From contig CALBOE010000006.1 of assembly GCA_937896905.1 (NCBI GenBank), forward strand, positions 248,001 to 312,000: 64,000 bases of DNA, written 5' to 3'. Positions within the stretch are counted from its first letter, which is position 1. Every line of letters begins with the position of its first letter. The stretch comes from an uncultured Clostridia bacterium (GTDB lineage Bacteria > Bacillota > Clostridia > Christensenellales > UBA1242). The notes beneath the pieces were generated by a model that saw nothing but the letters and a program-made list of their open reading frames with translations, did not search any database and was not told where the DNA came from. Both the position numbers and the translations under genes were made by a program. Shown piece after piece: positions 61,907-64,000 of the stretch.

Positions 61907-62626
61907 TTATGCGTTTTCAGTAACTGAATAAATAATTCCGTTGTTATCTGTGCTTTGTTCACAAGCATAACCTTCTGCACAGAAGTTTGTAGCTTCGCCT
62001 TCTGCCTTGCAAGAATTTGGATTAAACTTTTCAAACACACCACCGGTTACAGAGATTGTTGCAGTTTGATCATTGTAAGATTCGTCATAACAATTTAAAA
62101 CAAATTCATAAGCCTTTGAAGCGATAGGATAGGTTTGTTGAATTGAAAATCTTCCGCCATTAATAACCACCATTCCTTGACGTACATAAACAGCGTGAAC
62201 GTTACCAACAAATGTTCCATTTTCAATGGTTAATTTTGCATCTTCCGCCCTTAAATCTATTGCATAACTATCGCCATCTTTTGTTTTTAATGTTCCGTTA
62301 CCATTAATGGTTAAATCTCCACCTTCTTGCACAGAAATTAATGACCAAGAATCTTCATCGTCCCAAATGGCTTCACCTTGATCTTCATTATAAATTTTTT
62401 TGCCATTTAAATTTAATGTTACTTTTTTATTAACAACAAATTGAACGTCTGTTTCAATGTCTGCTGTTAATTTAATAACATCTCCATCTTTAGCATCTCG
62501 TAAAGCCGAAACAAGTTGGTTTTCATTAGCAACTTTAATTGCCCCATCATCTTTGCAGGCAGACAAAACCATCATGCCAGAAAACATTAAGCAAGCAATC
62601 AACATAAAATTTAAAAATTTTTTCAT
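61907..62626 (-). CDS. Small lipoprotein with beta-helix-like repeats
   Basis: 239 residues from the ATG at 62626, chosen for the GGGGGG Shine-Dalgarno. A lipobox VLSAC is at residue ~20. The body has short repeated beta strands (VTLNLNGKKIYNED, LTINGNGTLKTKDGD, LTIENGTFVGN, VVINGGRFSIQ), as in right-handed beta-helix proteins. Proteins of this kind are frequent in gut Firmicutes, with no known catalytic role here. It is monocistronic. Confidence 0.7.
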   Translation of the reverse strand: MKKFLNFMLIACLMFSGMMVLSACKDDGAIKVANENQLVSALRDAKDGDVIKLTADIETDVQFVVNKKVTLNLNGKKIYNEDQGEAIWDDEDSWSLISVQEGGDLTINGNGTLKTKDGDSYAIDLRAEDAKLTIENGTFVGNVHAVYVRQGMVVINGGRFSIQQTYPIASKAYEFVLNCYDESYNDQTATISVTGGVFEKFNPNSCKAEGEATNFCAEGYACEQSTDNNGIIYSVTENA

Positions 62627-62755
62627 ATTTCCCCCCTTTGTGAAATAATTGTTATTCATATTATAAACAACCTTAACCTTAATTGTCAAGCAATTAAAAT
62701 TGGTTTTTTAGGCACATTTTAAAGTTTTATGCTATAAACTCTTATGCCTTTTAAT

Positions 62756-62786
62756 AAAAAAAAGCAGTGATAACTATCACCGCTTT
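62756..62786 (-). terminator. Rho-independent terminator of gpsA
   Basis: AAAGC-A-GTGATA / TATCAC-C-GCTTT stem (one mismatch) followed by a U run on the minus strand. Confidence 0.75.
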
Positions 62787-62791
62787 ATAAA

Positions 62792-63817
62792 TTAAACTCT
62801 AAAATCTTCTTCCGCCATAGCGTTTAATGATGCATCTAGCACAGTGTGAATATGATTAACCGCATTGCTTGGAGCAATTTTTTCGTCCACAATATCTTTA
62901 AAAGCATAAAGGAGTGGTGCAGAAATTTGCCTTCCATAGCTTAGTTCGGCATTCCTTTTAATAATTCTTCTAATAAGCCCTGTTGCCGCTTGCCTTCCTT
63001 CAACAGAATTAAAATCTAAGGTTGGGTTAGAGGTGTTTTGCTTAACAAGTTCTTTGCCATAAGTTAGATTGTGGCTAACAGGGTCGTACAACGTTGCGTT
63101 ATAGTCTGCCAAAAGTGCCAAATGGCTTGCCGTTTTAGGGTTGCAACCCATGCCTTTTAAAATCTTTTCCATTTCGTTTATGCTAACACTCATAAGTGCG
63201 CCTTTAAGGGTTGCATTGTTGCCACCTTCGCACATTCCGCCCAAAGCACTATATATATTTTTTGCAGCAGCGCAAATTTCACAACCCTGAACGTCCGACC
63301 ATGGATACAAAGTGAATTTATCTGTTTTAATAATTCCTTGCACCTGTTTTGCAAGGTTAAAGTCGTAAGACGAAACAACCATTGTATTAAAACACTCGTT
63401 TTGCGCAATAGAGTTTGGTTGGCCAGGCCCCGCCAATATTGCAATATTATTTTTGTTAACGCCATAGCTCATCATAATTTCGCTTAAAGTTCTTCCTGTG
63501 GTTGCTTCAATACCTTTCATGGCAAGGCAATATTTTTTGTTTTCAAACCCAGGAACTTGGCTAATTTCTTGCATTAAGTTGTCAAACTCTTGGCTTAAAA
63601 TGGAAATAATAACAAGGTCGCCATAGTTTAATGTTTCGGCCAAATTTTTGTTGCAAACAACTTCTTTTCTGTTGCTTAAATCTACATAACGGTTCTTTTT
63701 TTCTTGCATAAATGGAGTTTCAAACTTATCCCATGCCATAACAGTGTGGCCACCTTCCACAGCAATCCAAATGTTGGTGGAAGCCCATCTTCCTGTTCCT
63801 AAAACACTAATTTTCAT
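62792..63817 (-). CDS. gpsA: NAD(P)-dependent glycerol-3-phosphate dehydrogenase
   Basis: 341 residues. Rossmann start KISVLGTGRWASTN (GxGxWA), a second-domain catalytic region around CAAAKNIYSALGGMCEGGNNATLKGAL and the later AGPGQPNSIA segment. It makes sn-glycerol-3-phosphate from dihydroxyacetone phosphate for phospholipid synthesis. The GPxxA loop (GPGQPNSIA) is a little divergent from the usual SGPSFAxE. ATAAAGGA precedes the ATG. Confidence 0.85.
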   Translation of the reverse strand: MKISVLGTGRWASTNIWIAVEGGHTVMAWDKFETPFMQEKKNRYVDLSNRKEVVCNKNLAETLNYGDLVIISILSQEFDNLMQEISQVPGFENKKYCLAMKGIEATTGRTLSEIMMSYGVNKNNIAILAGPGQPNSIAQNECFNTMVVSSYDFNLAKQVQGIIKTDKFTLYPWSDVQGCEICAAAKNIYSALGGMCEGGNNATLKGALMSVSINEMEKILKGMGCNPKTASHLALLADYNATLYDPVSHNLTYGKELVKQNTSNPTLDFNSVEGRQAATGLIRRIIKRNAELSYGRQISAPLLYAFKDIVDEKIAPSNAVNHIHTVLDASLNAMAEEDFRV

Positions 63818-63931
63818 AATTTATCCTTTATTTGTTGTTTACCCCTAAACCCCAAATGCTTTTTAAATTTTATACTTTGAAATGTTTTTAAAATTTTAAC
63901 TGTGCCCAGCATAATAATCCAGGCAAAAGTG

Positions 63932-64000
63932 TTAACCTAACTTTTTTAAAGCGAGGGTTGATTGATGCGGATTGGCGCCAGCGTTAAGCATAATCAATAA
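63932..64000 (-). CDS. Possible C-terminal end of a gene running in from the right edge
   Basis: Reading the minus strand from 64000 gives an open 22-residue stretch ending NPHQSTLALKKLG and a TAA at 63932-63934. It could be the end of a gene upstream of gpsA. It is too short for a family assignment. Confidence 0.25.
   Translation of the reverse strand, partial: LLIMLNAGANPHQSTLALKKLG

Noticed and set aside
1..64000. tRNA, rRNA, CRISPR or insertion sequence
   Set aside because: I looked for T-loop patterns, spaced repeats, transposase motifs and terminal inverted repeats and saw none convincing; a dedicated scan would be needed to exclude a divergent copy.

Overview
The window is a gene-dense stretch of a low-GC, endospore-forming Firmicute chromosome, most likely an uncultured gut-type Clostridia. 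The evidence is a broad sporulation and germination set (Spo0A, SpoIIE, SpoIIR, SleB, YpeB, a GerA/GerB/GerC operon, a SPOCS-LysM protein, a PRC-barrel protein), a Firmicute-type helicase-loading pair (DnaB/DnaD-like plus DnaI-like), a phenylalanine T-box, a Veg protein and an [FeFe]-hydrogenase-type protein. No rRNA, tRNA, CRISPR array, transposase or integrase was recognised, so this is mostly core genome with a few accessory insertions.

Layout. 1-6.1 kb: end of a glycosyltransferase with TPR-like repeats, a heterodimeric ABC exporter and an M1-type metallopeptidase lipoprotein. 6.1-9.1 kb: DnaA-box-like sites, then the replication-initiation pair and dUTPase. 9.1-11.5 kb: rpmG-secE-nusG-rplK-rplA, which ends after rplA without rplJ-rplL. 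11.6-19.9 kb: aldehyde dehydrogenase, two small membrane proteins, a two-gene phage-tail/leucine-rich-repeat cassette, a VanW protein, RmuC, a SipW/TasA-like secreted protein and a degenerate lipid-kinase homologue. 19.9-31.4 kb: tilS, spoIIE, T-box-pheS-pheT and the ger operon. 31.4-42.4 kb: a 1487-residue lipoprotein with a transglutaminase-like domain, a PRC-barrel protein, a ferritin-like protein, a P-type ATPase and a protein with a diadenylate-cyclase-like C-terminal domain. 42.5-50.7 kb: one roughly 2740-residue membrane-anchored surface protein. 50.9-55.6 kb: spoIIR-sleB-ypeB, an amidase-like protein and an HD protein. 55.6-64 kb: hydrogenase-like protein, hisS, veg, an acidic zinc-ribbon protein, spo0A, the SPOCS-LysM gene, a small lipoprotein and gpsA.

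How it fits together. Spo0A, SpoIIE (sigma-F activation) and SpoIIR (sigma-F to sigma-E signalling) cover the early sporulation cascade. SleB/YpeB and the Ger receptor cover germination. Promoter-like sequences match this: a Spo0A box and a sigma-E/K-like promoter between spo0A and the SPOCS gene, a sigma-E-like promoter ahead of the PRC-barrel gene, and a sigma-G-like promoter ahead of gerA.

The most unusual signal is that at least five genes (4490 minus, 6258 plus, 16958 minus, 19006 plus, 31350 minus) have no ribosome-binding site. Each has a promoter-like -10 element ending exactly 6 or 7 bases before the ATG, which predicts leaderless mRNAs. Most other genes in the window have clear Shine-Dalgarno sequences. 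Several homologues also lack catalytic residues (lipid kinase, transglutaminase-like, amidase, ABC degenerate site), and rho-independent terminators are repeatedly embedded in the 3' coding end of the convergent neighbour. All assignments are from reading the sequence; no database search was run.
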